This document shows, piece by piece, positions 42,201 to 57,200 of a DNA stretch of 64,000 nt. Location of the stretch: the NCBI GenBank assembly GCA_947846985.1, contig CANTUZ010000002.1:151027889-151091888 (forward strand). The letters are read 5' to 3'. Source of the stretch: Fratercula arctica. Its lineage: Eukaryota; Chordata; Aves; Charadriiformes; Alcidae. Every line of letters starts with the position of its first letter. Position 1 is the first letter of the stretch. The notes beneath the pieces are model-generated. The model was not told the DNA's origin. It did not search any database and saw only the letters and a program-made list of their open reading frames with translations. The position numbers were made by a program, and so were the translations under genes.

Positions 42201-45200
42201 CATTCCCAGTCTTCCTGCCAATTTCCTGGTACCTTCTAATCTCCTCTGCTCACCACTCATAAGTTCAGAATGAGTATCAGATCCGTTCTGGCCATTGGAT
42301 GGTCTGAGTAACATCATAGTCAAACTCTGTTGGCAGCACAAACAAATATCTTTGATCTTTTACCTGCATGAGGGAATTAGGTGTTGCCATACTCTTTCTT
42401 CAATCAAACCTCTCTTTGACTTAATTTCTAAATAGCAATTTTCACATCTAACAAATACAGTAGGAGGCGATTTTTTTGTGTCCAAGTGATACAGACACAG
42501 TGCCAAGGGAAATGAATCCTTGGAGAACAGACAGGGGATGATTCTTGAGCAGCCAAGAGTAAGAATACTCACATAAGAAAGAAACTGTGAAATATATTCA
42601 AAGAAAATATAATTCTGATCATACTGTTAGTTCTACTCTTTGACTGGGATGGGAGAAGGGAGGGACATACAGCATTAATTTTCTTTAGAATCCACACTAG
42701 ATCCTAGAAGTCTGTGGAAGCTCTACATTTCCCTTTTCCTAGTTAAATTAAGCCTTAAGAGGGTCCAGACAGTTTTCATCCTGCTTTAGGACTGATCAAA
42801 AATAAATGCAGATTTTAAATCTTTGCTTTAAAAAGCGAAACATACTTGTAAATGGAATCATTATAGAATCCTATTCAGCCTGATGTAGATGGGTTTTTTC
42901 TTTATCTTTTATGGAAAGGAAGATGTTTTAGCTAGTTTGCTGCTCCTCAAACATACAGAATACAATTCCCATTTCATTTAAATCTTTGAAGTCAGGCTCA
43001 AATTTCAAAATATATTCAGGCAGAAGATACAGAACATATAGAACAGATTAGAATCATAGAATGGTTTGGGTTGGAATGGATCTTAAAGTTCCAACCCCCC
43101 TGCCATGGGCAGGGACACCTCCCACTAGACCAGGCTGCTCAAAGCCCCATCCAGCCTGGCCTTGAACACTTCCAGGGATGGGGCATCCACAATGTCCCTG
43201 GGCAACCTGTTCCAGTGTCTCACCACCCTCACAGTAAAGAATTTCTTCCTAATATCTAATCTAAAATCTCCCCTCTTTCAGTTTAAAGCTGTGACCCCTC
43301 ATCCTATCGCTCAACTCCCTGATAGAGTCCTTCCCCTATATCCACCGAGTGGTCCATCCATCAAATTCCTTTCTCTCCAATTTAGGGACAAGGATATCAT
43401 CTTCCTGAAGGTTTTCAAAAACAAGTCTATTTTGCATTACCTTTTAGGGACTTCCGCGTTATTATAAAATTATGAATAGCTGTCATTGGCTTTTTCAAAA
43501 CATTGTTCAGAACTAAATGCTTCTTCCAGAGAATATCAGAAACCCTATTTTATAATTTTTAATGCATTTCAATGTTCCTTATACTATTCTCTGTTTCCTT
43601 GAGAAACACCAGTTTCGAAGACTGAACACACGTTCCTTTGCAAATGTATTTAATTGAGCTAGGCTTGCCATCTTTTCTTTGTGTATGTCTTAAAGCTACT
43701 GTGATCGAGACGCTACTGGTATCTTTATTTCAATACCACTGAGCTGTTATGTTTGCTTTAGTTCTTACTGTGATGAGGGAGCTGCTTTGGTCCTTGGAGC
43801 TTCAGGAACCAACTGTGAAATAGGAAAGTATTTCCTTATCAAGACTAAGGACGCATAAATAATATAATATGAGTTGATTATTTTATCATTGAAACACCCT
43901 TCTGGTGGAATTTTAAAAAATCCTTTCCAGGTACCTGGCAGATAATATTCCCCAACGAGTTTTTTAATGCCACGTGATATCAGGATTGAATAATAGTTTC
44001 CAAATTACGTAAACTGTAAAAGTAGTAGTTCATGCTATATTCATTACTGTGTTGTAAATAACGTTTCAGAAAAAAAGTACAAAATGAAAAAGATGTGAAT
44101 TTTTTTCTGAAGCTCTGTGACGTACTGAGACCTAGAATGTTCTTTACTGTGTGTGTCATAAACACTTTCAAACCCTCTCTTTCCTTCTACTCTCACCTCC
44201 ATATTCTGGTCTTGAGCCACAGATAAGATCATATTTCTCCTTTTTAGGCTGTAGTAATTCAAGAATTGACTTATCACCAGGCTGTTCAGAAACCTGTGCT
44301 TTATAGCATGTGGATACAAAATGTGCATATTGGTTAATTTGCAAGAATACTTTATTAGTAGTGTATTTTCTTCTACATCTGGTCAGTTGTTTTTTTTTTT
44401 TTTATGATTTGCTTGCTTTCCAGTTTCCAAGTTATCTTTAGTTTTTGGCTCTCATTTCTGGAACCTCTGAAGCACGTTCGTAATGTAAACCACATGAGCA
44501 TTCCTGCTGCTTCCCGAATCAGGACCTCGGTGATAGCTAGTACATATGTACAGTATTGCTGGGCAGAGAGATGGACTCTCCATTGCCGTCCTTCAGCACT
44601 TAATCAGTGGGACTGTGAATAGTTGCAACCAGCGAGAACAGATGCAGAAGGGTGACCCATCTTGTGGCAGAGAAGGCTGACAGCAAGCGCCCTCGTTTAC
44701 CTTACTACAGCAGCATAAGTGAAACTCACTCAGAGGTGAAAATTGCCAGTAGAAAGAGTTTTGCATTGCTGCTGCTTACTGCAAAAGTATTGTGAGACTA
44801 GTTGGATTTTATTTATTTTTTTTTTAAATATTGGCGACGCTATAGCTCCTTGTCAGAAATAAACCCTCGCCGGGGCAAATAAGGGAATTTTCTTCTAAGA
44901 AACCACTACCGCCAGTTATTAATTTTAGAAAAAGAGAAAAAAAAAGTCTTCTAGATGAAACGGAACAGATTCATGAAGTACGTATAAAAAGCTGATAAAA
45001 TTGCATTTATTTCTCTTTTATAGGGTTTTCCTGGCAAAGATGGACCCACAGGCCCACAAGGACCTCCTGGCCCAATGGTGAGTATTGCCCATGGAATTTG
45101 TTACCGTAAAAGTCATCGGGATTTTGGGGGGATTGTAGGTCACTCTGTTATCTAGGCTTCAGTGGACAGACCAAGGCCAAGGATTCTGCTTGGAAGGTAA

Positions 45201-48200
45201 AGTTCTCATGATGCATAGGGTTGGCAGAGAGTTGCTTGTCCAGTGTTGCTTCTTTCCACTCTTACTTAGCTCAAGAAAAAAATGTCTCCCATGGGAAGGG
45301 GAGACAGTTGTTCCATCACTAGATTGATAGCTTGTTCTTAGTCAAGTAAATGCAACATATAAAGGGAATTAGTGCTCTTAACGTTTGAAACAAGACTTTC
45401 TTTTTGTAAGAAATTCCAATTAGGATTGTTAGTTGAAGTGAACTGCCAAGTGTTGCTTGGTCTTGGGGCTGGGGGTGAGTGCAAGTATTCAAATGCTCTC
45501 ATAGAGGAAGAGAGCAGAGGCCACATTCAGCCTTCGAAGCAAGACATATGTTGCCTCCAGAATCACTCTCATCCTTCTCAGCTAGGGCAGCTAGGCAAAG
45601 TTAATGTCTTCTTGATAGATTTAAGATGTTAGGTGAAACTGCTCTTTTTACAAAGAATGTTCTGAGTCATCCCCTCTGAACACAGCAGTAACATCACAAG
45701 ATCTAGTCTTGTGGTTCAGCAATCTGTGCCTGTTTCAGAAAGCAAGCAACACAAGTCCATTTCTTCTCCAGTGCTTTTCTAAGATCTGTGCTTTCAGCAC
45801 TCTTTTTCCTGCAACATGTACTACTTAGTCCTCTCTCCCAGCATCTTCAGTCTTTGACTCTACACTGTCTGCTTTGTGATCTTCCTCTCCGTCACGCTGT
45901 AATTTCTCCCATCAGGATTCATGGATGTTGATTGTCATCACCACTAAGTATTTTCTTTCGCTTTTCCCATGTAGGGCATACCTGGTGCTCCAGGTGTTCC
46001 TGGCGTTACTGGAAGCCAGGGGCCACAAGGTGATGTTGGAGCTCCTGTGAGTAAAATTAATTAATGTTGCTATACTTGCTGTTGTGGACTAATTGGTTTC
46101 TGTACCTGGCTTCACTGTTTTACGGAACTCCTCAATATTTATAGCTTATGATCTGCTTGCAGTTAGTGGCTCAGCAAAACATCATATTGGTCTTTCTTTG
46201 TTCATTCTTCGTAATTAAATTTATTTGTTGATCTTATGTACAATGTTTGGAACATAGGGATTAGAGAGTCAAAACACAAGATTTAAACACAGAAGTTAAA
46301 GACATAACAGTATGTGAATTTGTAATCTGGATGTAATTACTTTCTCCTCTTTTTCCTTTGCACTTCAAGCAACTCAGGAAATTAAAGTATGCCATTTATT
46401 AATGTGAATATTTCCAAAATATTGTTCTGATTTTCACAAAACTGACTTTCATAGTTACTCTGGCTTTACATCAGGGCAACTGACTAATGATCAAGGCTTT
46501 TTCTAGAATGTTATTATAAATTTGACCATAGTTTCGTAGAGTGGAAAAGAACACTCTCTGTACCAAAAATAAGTATTAAGACCTCTAATACTGTCTTTCA
46601 GATATTATTTTCTTTATTATAAAAAAAATTCTCAATTTAAGTAGAAGAAAGGAATACAACTACAAAATGAGTGTGTAAATTACTTAAAAAAGATGATTTA
46701 CAGTGGGCCTCTTTTTTTCTGTAACAGTTCAGATAATATTGTATATTCAGATTTTAACATTTAAGCTCTTGGTTAATTATAAAGCCTGCTCAATTTTTTT
46801 CCAGTGGATGTTCTATTTAATGTTTATAAGGCATCAGAATGTGGCAGTGTGTACTTTTGACTCAGTTTGTAGAACTGAAAATTTTTTTTAAAATCCAGTT
46901 TGCTTTGGAGACTTAGTCCAATGCGGGCATTTTTGTTTGGTTAAATGGAAATGAAACGACTGCTAATGTATAAGGAAAGATAATAACCTAATGCCCAGTT
47001 ATGCATAGTTTCTAAGTGTGATCATGACATCTACTAAGGAAATTCGAAGAGCTATGGAACTTATTACTATCAATGTATAGATTGATGAGTATTCAGTTCC
47101 TGTCCAAGTGAATGTTCCAGATATTGAACTAGATTTCCTAGAACATAGATATTCCTGTGAGTCATGTAAGACCTCTGCGGTGAATGTTTAGACTCTAGTA
47201 GTTCTGAAAAACCAGCTAGGTGGGTAAACATATATTGAGTTCAATAACTGTCTTTCCCAAAAGGTAGAGTACTAGAAAAGAGGCCTAGAAGTAATCTTGC
47301 AGTCTTTGTAGGAGTTTCTTCTTTCCCAGGACAGAATAAGCTGTGCTTTAGCCATGCATCAGTCAGATGGTTACCTCTTCATGCAGATCTGTCCTTGCTT
47401 CGGGAGTTCCTGAGAGATGTCTAGCCCACCCCATTGGTGAAGTTGTAACTGCCCTAGACAACTTGCTCCAATCCATAACGATCCTTACTTTCATTACAGC
47501 GTTACGTTATCTTTAAGTCACACTTAATTTTCTGTGCAGTTTAATCCCATTGCTGACTCAGGTCATAGTGGATGCAGAGTCTTGGTGCAACAAATGCTAC
47601 AAATTTCAGACCGATATTTTGTCTCCCACCACCCTTCTCGTCCTTACACTCAGTGATGATTAGACCCATTTCAGCCATGTGAAATGCATCATCTGGTGGC
47701 CTGCCCTTGCTGAAATGTTAAACAAGAGAATTCAGTATGTGACAAACCCCTGAGAAAGTCATTGGCACTGTGTAATTGCCAAAGGTGAACATTTTGTTGA
47801 GTACTGAAATGGGAAATGTACATTTGTTATTGTCATGTAGCCTCCTGAAACCATGTTCCTTGTTTGGTTTTTCTCCTTTTACTGTGATGCTGCAAGGGAG
47901 ACAATGTTTGGGTGTTAAAAACTTTGAGCAAGAACAAAATGGGAATTAATTTTCTATTGAATCTTTTCATAGGGTCCTCCTGGAGCTAAGGGTGAAAGGG
48001 GTGAGCGGGTAAGTCTATGTTCACGTTAGCCACCATTTTTTTTCCCTGTCTGGCCTTCTGTCTAATAAAAAGCTTTCTCCAACAATTTATGTTTCTTTGT
48101 GTTTACAGGCACAATAGTTTGCTCTGTGCAATCAGACAAACTTTCCTTCTTTTCCAGACATTGTCTTATATACAGCTACAGTAATGTTTTGAAAATGAGA

Positions 48201-51200
48201 AGTATGTGGCATTAAGCTTGTCCCCAAATCTCTAACTAGGGTTGGGTTAACTTCTCCAATCTCTGTTTCCTAGCTAAATACATTAATGGGAACCAGGGAA
48301 ATCCCAAAACTTTTTTGGCTCTTTTTCTCATCTGTGAAGATATAATCTCTCAGGGATAATAAATGTCTTTCATTTAATGATGATGCAAAAATCTGTTTTA
48401 TGACACTGCTGCTTTTGTTGTCCAGGGTGATCTTCAGTCCCAAGCAATGGTGCGTGCTGTTGCTCGGCAAGTGTGTGAACAGCTCATCCAGGGTAAGGGA
48501 TAGTTCATATGCTTCCGTCTCTAGAATGGATCTTTTCCTGCCACAATTACTTACAAATACGATGCTTTTCAGAGCATCCAAGGGGATCTGTTTGTTTTAC
48601 GCTAGACAGTCAGGATTTATATTCTGACTAGATTTATGTTCAAATGGATTTGTGTCCAATTAGAGCTGATTAGCATCAGGCACCTAAAAAAAAGGCTGAA
48701 TTGTCTCCAATCTGTTATAGCATACAGCAGCTTCTGCTGTAACAATTTTAAATTTTTATGGACACAGAATACAAAAATAAAAAAAAACAAAGCATGGAAA
48801 TAAAATTCTACGCAATAGTTCTTCCCCTTTTCTGTGTACTCCCTAAACCACTGTCACTCCACCACCAAACGCACATATTATCATATTATCAAAGCACTAC
48901 AGACCACAGCCTTGAGGACCTGCCAGTGCTCTGTTCAAACTTAGCTGAACCAGATTCTCCACTGCAACTTGCAAATGAGGACATTTTTTCCTGACAGGTC
49001 ATATGGCAAGATACAACTCAATTCTGAACCAGATTCCAAGCCAGTCTGTCTCAACACGAACCATCGCAGGACCTCCTGGTGAGCCAGGTCGGCCAGGGGC
49101 TCCAGGGCCACAGGGAGAACAAGGATCACCAGGCATGCAAGGGTTTCCAGGAAGTCCTGGTCAACCAGGAAGACCAGGAGAAAGAGGTAGGCTTTGTACT
49201 TTGCATACAAAAAAATATACCTCCCTTTCCTGATACGTTCAGATGGCTTTTGTCTCCTATCTAAATGTGAGAACAACGCTTTTCTCACTAGTCGATTGGT
49301 GAGCTCTACACAGGCTGTAATGAAAGCTGTGAGACTCTCAGTCAAGAAGGTAATACAGACTTTGGCAGGTGGGATTTGGCAGGATCAGACAGAGGTTAAA
49401 TGCCTAAACTGCTGAAGATCAGTGGCATCTAATTGGGCACATCACATCACATCATGCTTTCATCTTAGTAGGACTCTGAAGTAACCTGGAGCTGTAAATG
49501 CAAAGGAGCTTTTGGAAAAGGCAGCTGCAAAACTGATAGATTTGTGCTGGGAAAAGATTGGGCTTTTCTGCTAAACTTGAAATGTGTCAGTGTCAAGATT
49601 TCTAAATTGTGATAGTCTGAAAGGAGCAAAGTTGATAAGAAAAGGGGAAAAATCCTAGTTTGAGGGGTGGAGGGAAAATGGTGAGGTCAGAGAGAAGTAT
49701 ACAATTAATTGTTCATTTACAGTAATTCTCTGTATTCTTACGTGTATGCTAGATCCCTTTCTCCTTTCCTCCTCCAGCATTGTCTAATTAAGAACAAGTT
49801 CCATGTTTTGATTTACTCTCTCTCTGTGCAACCCTGGCAATCTTTGGTGTCCCTGACTAGCACTAACAGAGGTAGTACCAAGTGAATCTATGATTGTGAA
49901 AGTGTTTTGAGGAAGTGAGGTAGTGAGCAAAAGGAAATGAGGAAGTGACCAAAAACGCAAGAGACAAATGGGATATTCAAGAGCAATGAATTGGTGTTGC
50001 TGTTACAAAATCTAAAATGGGATTTTAAAAATGAATTGCTATGTTCAGTTTCAGGAGCTTAGTAGTTCCAGTTCACAGTAGCCCTGATGACCAGAGTTAA
50101 AGCATTGTTTTGAAAAAAAACTCGTTGAGTGAACCTGTGAGTCTGTGGGTCCTTTTTTTCCCCTCAAGACTGTAATTACAATTACCTTATTGAAAAAAGA
50201 GGCAAGGATTAGGGCAGTAGCCTCTCAGTCCTGCTGCTGCCTGCTCCAGCTGAGCAAAGACCAGACACTGTCCAGAAACAAGGAGGAATGAGGGGGTGGG
50301 AGGCAAGTAGGAAAAAAAATTGGAAGAGACAGCAAGTGAGGAACTGACTTTAAAAGTGATGACCTGGAGAGACTGAAGGCAGATTTCAGGGTAGTTGCTT
50401 AAAATATTGGTGTATTTCAATCTCAGGCAGGAACAGTTTAAGTACACGGAATATTTTGCTGGGGCTTCAGGAACAGAGGAACCAAAATGCCAGGCTACAA
50501 AAAGGGAAACCTGTCTGGCATTTGGCGTGTATTTTCCATTGTGTTTGTTGTGCTGAGGCCCAGACCCGCGTGTTGTACTACTATGAAATCACAGAGTGAT
50601 TACGTGTAGTCATTTAAATGAAACATGGTGTGGGTTAACCCACTGCTGATAATATCAGGGAAACAGCATTGGCAACACAGTGAGTACAGAAAGGGTAAAA
50701 GCATATTAAAAAAGAATATTATTCTTTTCCTGTCTCTACAGATAACTGATGTTAGGAAGGACTGATTTTGGCAGGTGGTGCTTGTGGGGAGTTTCATACT
50801 TGGTTGAGAGCAAGCACTTATCAAGCACACTTCAAGAACTGTCATCAGTCATCCATGGCGCTCTGCAGATTTCCATAAAATGTGATGCCAAATGTTGGGA
50901 ATGTTTTACAGTATTTATAGCTTAAAATGAGATTGTTTTTAAAGAAAAAAGAATCTTATGTGTAAACTTAAAGACAAAACAATTGTCTTTATTTGAGTGA
51001 AAATGGTTTTTAGGACATTCATGTAACTAGAGCCTTACACAGAACCTGGAAGGAAAAGGAAGGAGCACATTGAGAACCTAGGAAAAATATAGAATAATTT
51101 ATCAGTCCTTGAGCATTTAATTTCTTCAGAAGCAACTGAAATTTTAGATTGATAGTCTGCCTGATGTAGTAGCAGTTTATTTAACAGAAAGATACCTTTT

Positions 51201-54200
51201 GAGTTGTACAGACCCTTGGGACATTTCAGAATCCATTTCTAAGGAACTGCTCTAAGCTAAACCCAAAATGCAGCAGTGAAAAGTGAAAAAAAACGTATTT
51301 TTACAAGTGTCATGCTTGTGGAGATTGATTAGAAGTTTCTTGTGCGTTCCCAGTTCTCACTTGTTTCTTAACCACGTATCATATAGTGAAGTAGCAAACT
51401 AAAATTCCTCTGCTTCTGGATGGAAGGGTTTTTAGTTTCCAGTGAATACAGAGAGGAAGGTAAATGGATTCAGGCCCCATCCCTTGCTGTGTCCTGAAGC
51501 ATTGTTTGTATTTAATTTGTTCAGCAAGTCTCAGTGTATAGTCCTGTCCTGATCTCCAGACAGCCACTTGGAAGTCTTTATGAACAGTGTGTTTCTTTTT
51601 GCTGATGTCATCAGCATTTTGGTTGTATATAAAGTCAATTTAATGTTCAAAACCAGTGCCAAATTAACCACTCTGAAAAGTCAGCCTCCACCTTTAAGTA
51701 CAGAAAATACACTGCAACAGTGACAACAGTGTCCACAAAGCGTACTAAAAAGTATTACACATTAGAAGGGAAAAAAACCCATTTTTTAATTTAGTAGAGT
51801 GTTGCTTTTTTTCCTTCACAGTTCAAACTATTGGGGTTGCTGCAAAAACCTGTTACTGTATCTGGGCTGAGCGGCAAGGTGCTGGTAGAGTGGGAAGGGA
51901 AGAGGTGGGGGGAGGCTATAGATGTTTCCTCCTGCTCGCCTCTCCTGCCCGCCACCCATTCAGTCCCAGCCCCTGAGAAGGAGAGAGAGCCTGTGAGAAC
52001 TTCTGAAAGCAGCGTGTGGAACTGGTTAGAAATCATCTACCAAAGAGAGCTTTGCTGGCTAATGTCAGCAGTGAGAGATCTTGACATCAGTGAACTTCCC
52101 TGCTAACTTGCCTGGCCAATGGCTTCTTCCCCCTTGTTTACCTTGTCACTCCGCCAAGCGTTAATCAGAGGTTTTGGAAGGAGGCTTGGACCGAGACAGT
52201 GTCCTGGAGTTTTGCTGGAAACCTCCACTTGAACTTCTAGGTTCAGCGTGTCCCATTCCTGGATGTATTCCCTCAGTAGTAACACATGGGCTGGGCCTTC
52301 CAAGAAAGACCACCTCAGTGAGAAGGGATAAGTCATTCTCTTGACGGACTCAGTTCTCAGTGTCTGTTACCAGCTGAGATCTATTTTTTCCCAGTGTAGA
52401 TGTAAGTGGAGGGATTAGGATCACACTAAGACATTTGTTATTTAGTTTTCCTAGTTGATTATTTTTTTAGCTGTACACTGTGGGGTCTTATCTATTGTAT
52501 TTTTCTAATGATATGAAAAGAAACATCTCTGGCAATCTTAATATTTGTTAGCAATACCAATATTTTATTTGTGCCACAACAGGCCATTTTAATTGGACAG
52601 TTGATTTCAAGATTATGGAGGCCACGTTGTGTTGTCAGTCCCCTATAGGACATAACCCCAGATAAATCACTAGAATTTTGCTTTCTTACATACTTACATA
52701 AATATAGGAGTTTGGAAAAAAACAAACCCAAACGCTAATTATTCACAGCACCCATCTCTATTTTTATTTTAACTAGTTCAGAGCACTGTCTTCCAATTTT
52801 ATTTAGTTAGTTCAAACATCTTTTGTTTTGATTTTATGTTTATGAACTGGGACTTAAATAACTAGTGTCTGGCTTCTGAGTGCTCAAGAAGTGGTTGGAC
52901 TTCTGCAAAATAAAAACCCAAAGATTCAGTGTGGTTTTTCTCTTCTTTTTTTTTTCAGTTATTTTTATAATACATGAGTAGTTTTCTCAACTTTGCGGAA
53001 AAATGTAAAAGCCGTAGTAAAAATTATGCTGAGGCACTGCTAGCTTTCGGATGCTGTGACAGTGCAGTCGTTACTCTACTACTGGGTGGGCTTCTGCTCT
53101 TGTGATGTGTCCTGAAGTGGTGCACAAAACTTATGGCTGCTCATTCCATCCCACTATAATTAAAATACAATAAATACCTAAGCTGTCACTGGGAAGGTCA
53201 CTATTTTCAAGTACAGTTTCATCCATATTTGCTTCCTGGCTTCATACGAGAGAGTTAGTGAAAGATGTGTTATCAAAAGCCACGTGTTTACAGCTCCGAT
53301 GGCAAAATTCCAGTGGAATTAAATGGAACTTTTGCCAGTTGAGTCAATTAAATATTTTTATTTCCCATTTTAGCTTCATCTGGATAAAAACAAAAATAAC
53401 CCTGTATTATACATCATGGTTACAACTGAACATCTTTGAAAGAGGACATTTTTGGTAGCAGTTTAATTTTTCTTAATTGCAATATGCAGTTCTCCTCAAA
53501 GGACGGTATTCTCTTAACGAAAAAAAAATAGATAAACTATACCTAAGATTTCCTTCTGTGCAGAAACCATGGACATCTAATTTTCTTTGTTAGAGAATGT
53601 GTTCATGATCTTAAGTTTTGTTTTTAATAACTGATACTATCAGAGGTATCTTTAGCAGAGCGTTGGAAATAATTGATTTCAGTTGCTTGTGATCTCCAGG
53701 GGGCTGAACCCAGGCCATTGCCTATTTTGGATGGGGACAAGACACAAAAAAGTGGTTAGTGTGAAGGGGGAGGGACAGTTTGATGGTATGGCTGAAGTAT
53801 GTCCGGAGCACAAATATGAAAACGGTTACTAGAATTTGAAGCCACTCTAACTCAAATGACAAATTTTGATAGACACTTTTATCCCTGAGGTGATTAACCA
53901 TCTCTTTAATTTACATGGAGAGTGATGTCTTGTCCTGCTGACTTTCTGTAAGCTACACTCTACTGAAATGCAAAGATGAGCTTGATAGAAAGCAAAATGG
54001 GTGAATTTTGAAGGTACTGTCATTTGTAGGAGGGAGCCATTAACTCTGACTGAGAGGTCTGTGAATCTGTTAACTTACTCTCATAAAGAGCTTTGGTGGA
54101 AAGTCCATGAGGGAAGACCATGAAGTGCTTGATTTTAACTCACGTGAGTTTTGCCTCAGGAGTAGGGTGTTCTTGCTTCAGTGTCTATGTTCTCTTTCAC

Positions 54201-57200
54201 TTGGGTAAACTTTGCTGGAAATTAGACTAACAGAAACCTAAAGCAGATTTGTATCTTGGCATTCAGCATGTTTGCTTTAGGAACTTGATATCCATGTGAT
54301 TTCAAAGAAGGTTGGTCCTGCGCAAGAGCTTCATAACTTGTTCCAGAATGAACATTTTATTCTTAGCCTGAGTAGATTTATTCCATATTTATCATTTCTT
54401 ACTGCAGTTTATTCTCTGAATATCACGTATGGGTGTGTGTAAAGAATAATAACTGAGTGCATGGGAGGCCGTGATTTGAAAATTGTCTTTGAAGTCACCA
54501 TGTAATGTTCCCGTACAGTAGGATCAGCAATGGTCTGTTATGGGCCAGTCGTCTTATGATCAAAGCAATCCACACATACAGACTTTGCCCTTTGCAAATG
54601 GCAAGCGTTTCCTCCCAGGGCATGTATGGTAAGAGACAATTTAGATGAGTTCACCTTGTTAAAAGGCCTGCAGCAGAAGTAGGGAGTTGCAACAGAGGAA
54701 TCTCTCCATGTGTTTGAAGCGAGTCAGGGCTAAGCAAATTTTAGGTATACAGAAACCACATTTGGAATGCAGGACAAGAGGTTTGCCTGGGAAACATGTC
54801 TTTAAAATAGGTGGAATTCAGCTATTGATCACAGATGACATGCTTTTTTTTGGCAGGTTCCCTCAGGAATATAAATGTAGGTTAGAGCATGTATCTCCCA
54901 CCTGGGACTGCTTCCTGCGTACACTGGGCAATGCAGTCCTTCATCAACGGTTCTGGGTAGCGCTTCTGACTGAAACTGCAATCTCTGCTAACCAAATGCT
55001 GGATTGCAAACAGGAGGTTCATACTGGATCATGGAAAACAGTCTCTGAGAGCAGGAATCCCATTGCTAAGAATCCCAGAAGAAAACTGATGAGGACCCAC
55101 CTTGAATACTGTGTCCAGTTTTGGGCCCTCACTACAGGAAAGACATTGAGGTGCTTGAACGTGTCCAGAGAAGGGCAACGAAGTCGGTGAAGGGTTTAGA
55201 GAACAAGTCTTATGAGGAGCGGCTGCGGGAGCTGCGCTTGTTTGGTCTGGAGAAGAGGAGGCTGAGGGGAGACCTTATCGCTCTCTACAACTACCTGAAA
55301 GGAGGCTGTAGCCAGGTGCGGGTTGGTCTCTTCTCACAAGTAACAAGCAATAGGACAAGAGGAAACAGCCTCAAGTTGCGCCAGGGGAGGTTTGGATTGG
55401 ATATTAGGAAACGTTTCTTCACCTAAAGGGTTATCAAACATTGGAATGGGCTGCCCAGGGAAGTGGTGGAATCGCCATCCCTGGAGAATTTAAAAGACGT
55501 GTAGACATGGTGCTGAGGGACATGGTTTAGTGATGGTTTTGTCAGTGTTAGGTTGATGGTTGGACTCGATGATCTGAATGGTCCCTTCCAACCTAGACAA
55601 TTCTATGATTCAAGATGCCAGAGTAATTTAAACACTTAAGACCCATTGACCTTCAGTGAGATTTAGGAGCTAGGGCTACCAAAGACTATGGATATAAAAT
55701 TCTTGAAACTTACCGTTTGGACACTTCATAATCTGAAAGTCTAAAACCAGCCTGAACATGACCAGTAGGTACCTCGCACAACCAGGAGGTAAGGAAGGTA
55801 GGTGCACTGGAGTGTGTTAGCACACAGCAGTCAGACGCAAATTTGCTGCTGTTCTGAGATCACCGAAGGGGTTGTATTAATGGTGCCGAGCCCTTCCTCA
55901 GCAACAAGGTTGTACTAGCTCAAGGCTACAGCTTCAACAACCTGCTCACGTTGCTTTTAGTAATCCTGGAGTTTGGCCAGAGGTTGCTCATTATCTACCT
56001 GCAGAAGGCTGGTAGGAACGAATTTAAGAGAATTGTAAGAGAAAGCCGTGGTTTACAAGCAGATAGAAAATAAGAATATTAGATGTGAATGAGGCTTGAT
56101 AGAAGAAATGGCGGTGGTAGTTCCTCTCCAGCTTTTCTCCAGTGGCTGAATGGTTAGAGCATAATTTCAGGAAATTTGAAGCTGCATTCCTTTCCTACCT
56201 ACTACCACCACTGGGAGAAGGTCTTGTGGTACAGTTTGATGAATATATTCCTCTGTGTTTTGGATATTAGATCTTGGAATAAGATCTGAGACAAGACCTC
56301 CCTCTCCCTGGTAAGTTTTCGAGCAGTTAAGCTAGAGAGCCATTCTTAATCTTTTTTGGCCTAATGCATCCCTGTACTCGGCACTGGTGAGGCCGCATCT
56401 CGAATACTGTGCTCACTTTTGGGCCCCTCACTACAAGAAAGACATTGAGGTGCTGGAGCGTGTCCAGAGAAGGGCAACGAAGCTGATGAAGGGTCTGGAG
56501 AACAAGCCATTAGGAGCAGCTGATAACTTTAGAGGCATGAGTTAGAGTCTCCAGGCCATGGTGCACCCAGGCACTCGTGTTCCTGCCCTGGGCAAAGGAA
56601 CGTTTGGTAGCACTTCCAACATGCTGACATAGATAGGGAGTGATGTTAGACTCAGAATAAACTGCTGCCGCATTGCAGTCATCAAATGACTAAACGGTCA
56701 GGACAACCAAACACAAAGATTTCCTTTTTAGAAATAGTTTTATAAATATTTTCTTATCCATAAATTCAGGGATGAGGTGTACAAGACTTTGATCTGTCTT
56801 GCCCGATATCCTCTAGAAGCAAGAGGGAGAAACCCACTATTTGCAAAATAATGGTGTAAACGTCACCCAGACTGTCACGCCTGCTCTCTTTTGCCACGTC
56901 CTGCTCATTTAGTTGGGCCTTGGTATTTCTTCTCTTGGTGGCCAAGTCTTTCCTGTAAAATACAGCATTACTAGAGACACTTGGAAAGCTTTGGAGACCC
57001 CCTAATGGAAAATACTGTGAGAAGTGGGTTATGATTGTGTAATTTCTCTATGATAAAATAGCTGGTCACCAAAAGATGTGGGGGGTTTTTAACTCAAAAC
57101 AGAAATAAAACAGGCAAAATGGAAACAGGAAATACTTAAACTATGCCAGAACAGTGGCAAAAAGCCTCGTAGAGGTAAGACAAAGAGCTCATCATGCTTT

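Larger units (their letters stand above)
32320..45023 (+). other. COL14A1: Intron 20, 12.7 kb, CR1-rich
   Basis: Between two 54-nt COL2 exons. It holds five CR1 copies (34685-37300, 37565-38208, 39597-40250, 41285-41903, 43048-43340) and an unclassified repeat (42874-43044), together more than a third of the intron. Intervals 32320-34684, 38209-39596 and 43341-45023 show nothing recognisable. No collagen exon appears to be missing: e20 and e21 join as consecutive triplet exons, as in the mammalian protein. Confidence 0.85.
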
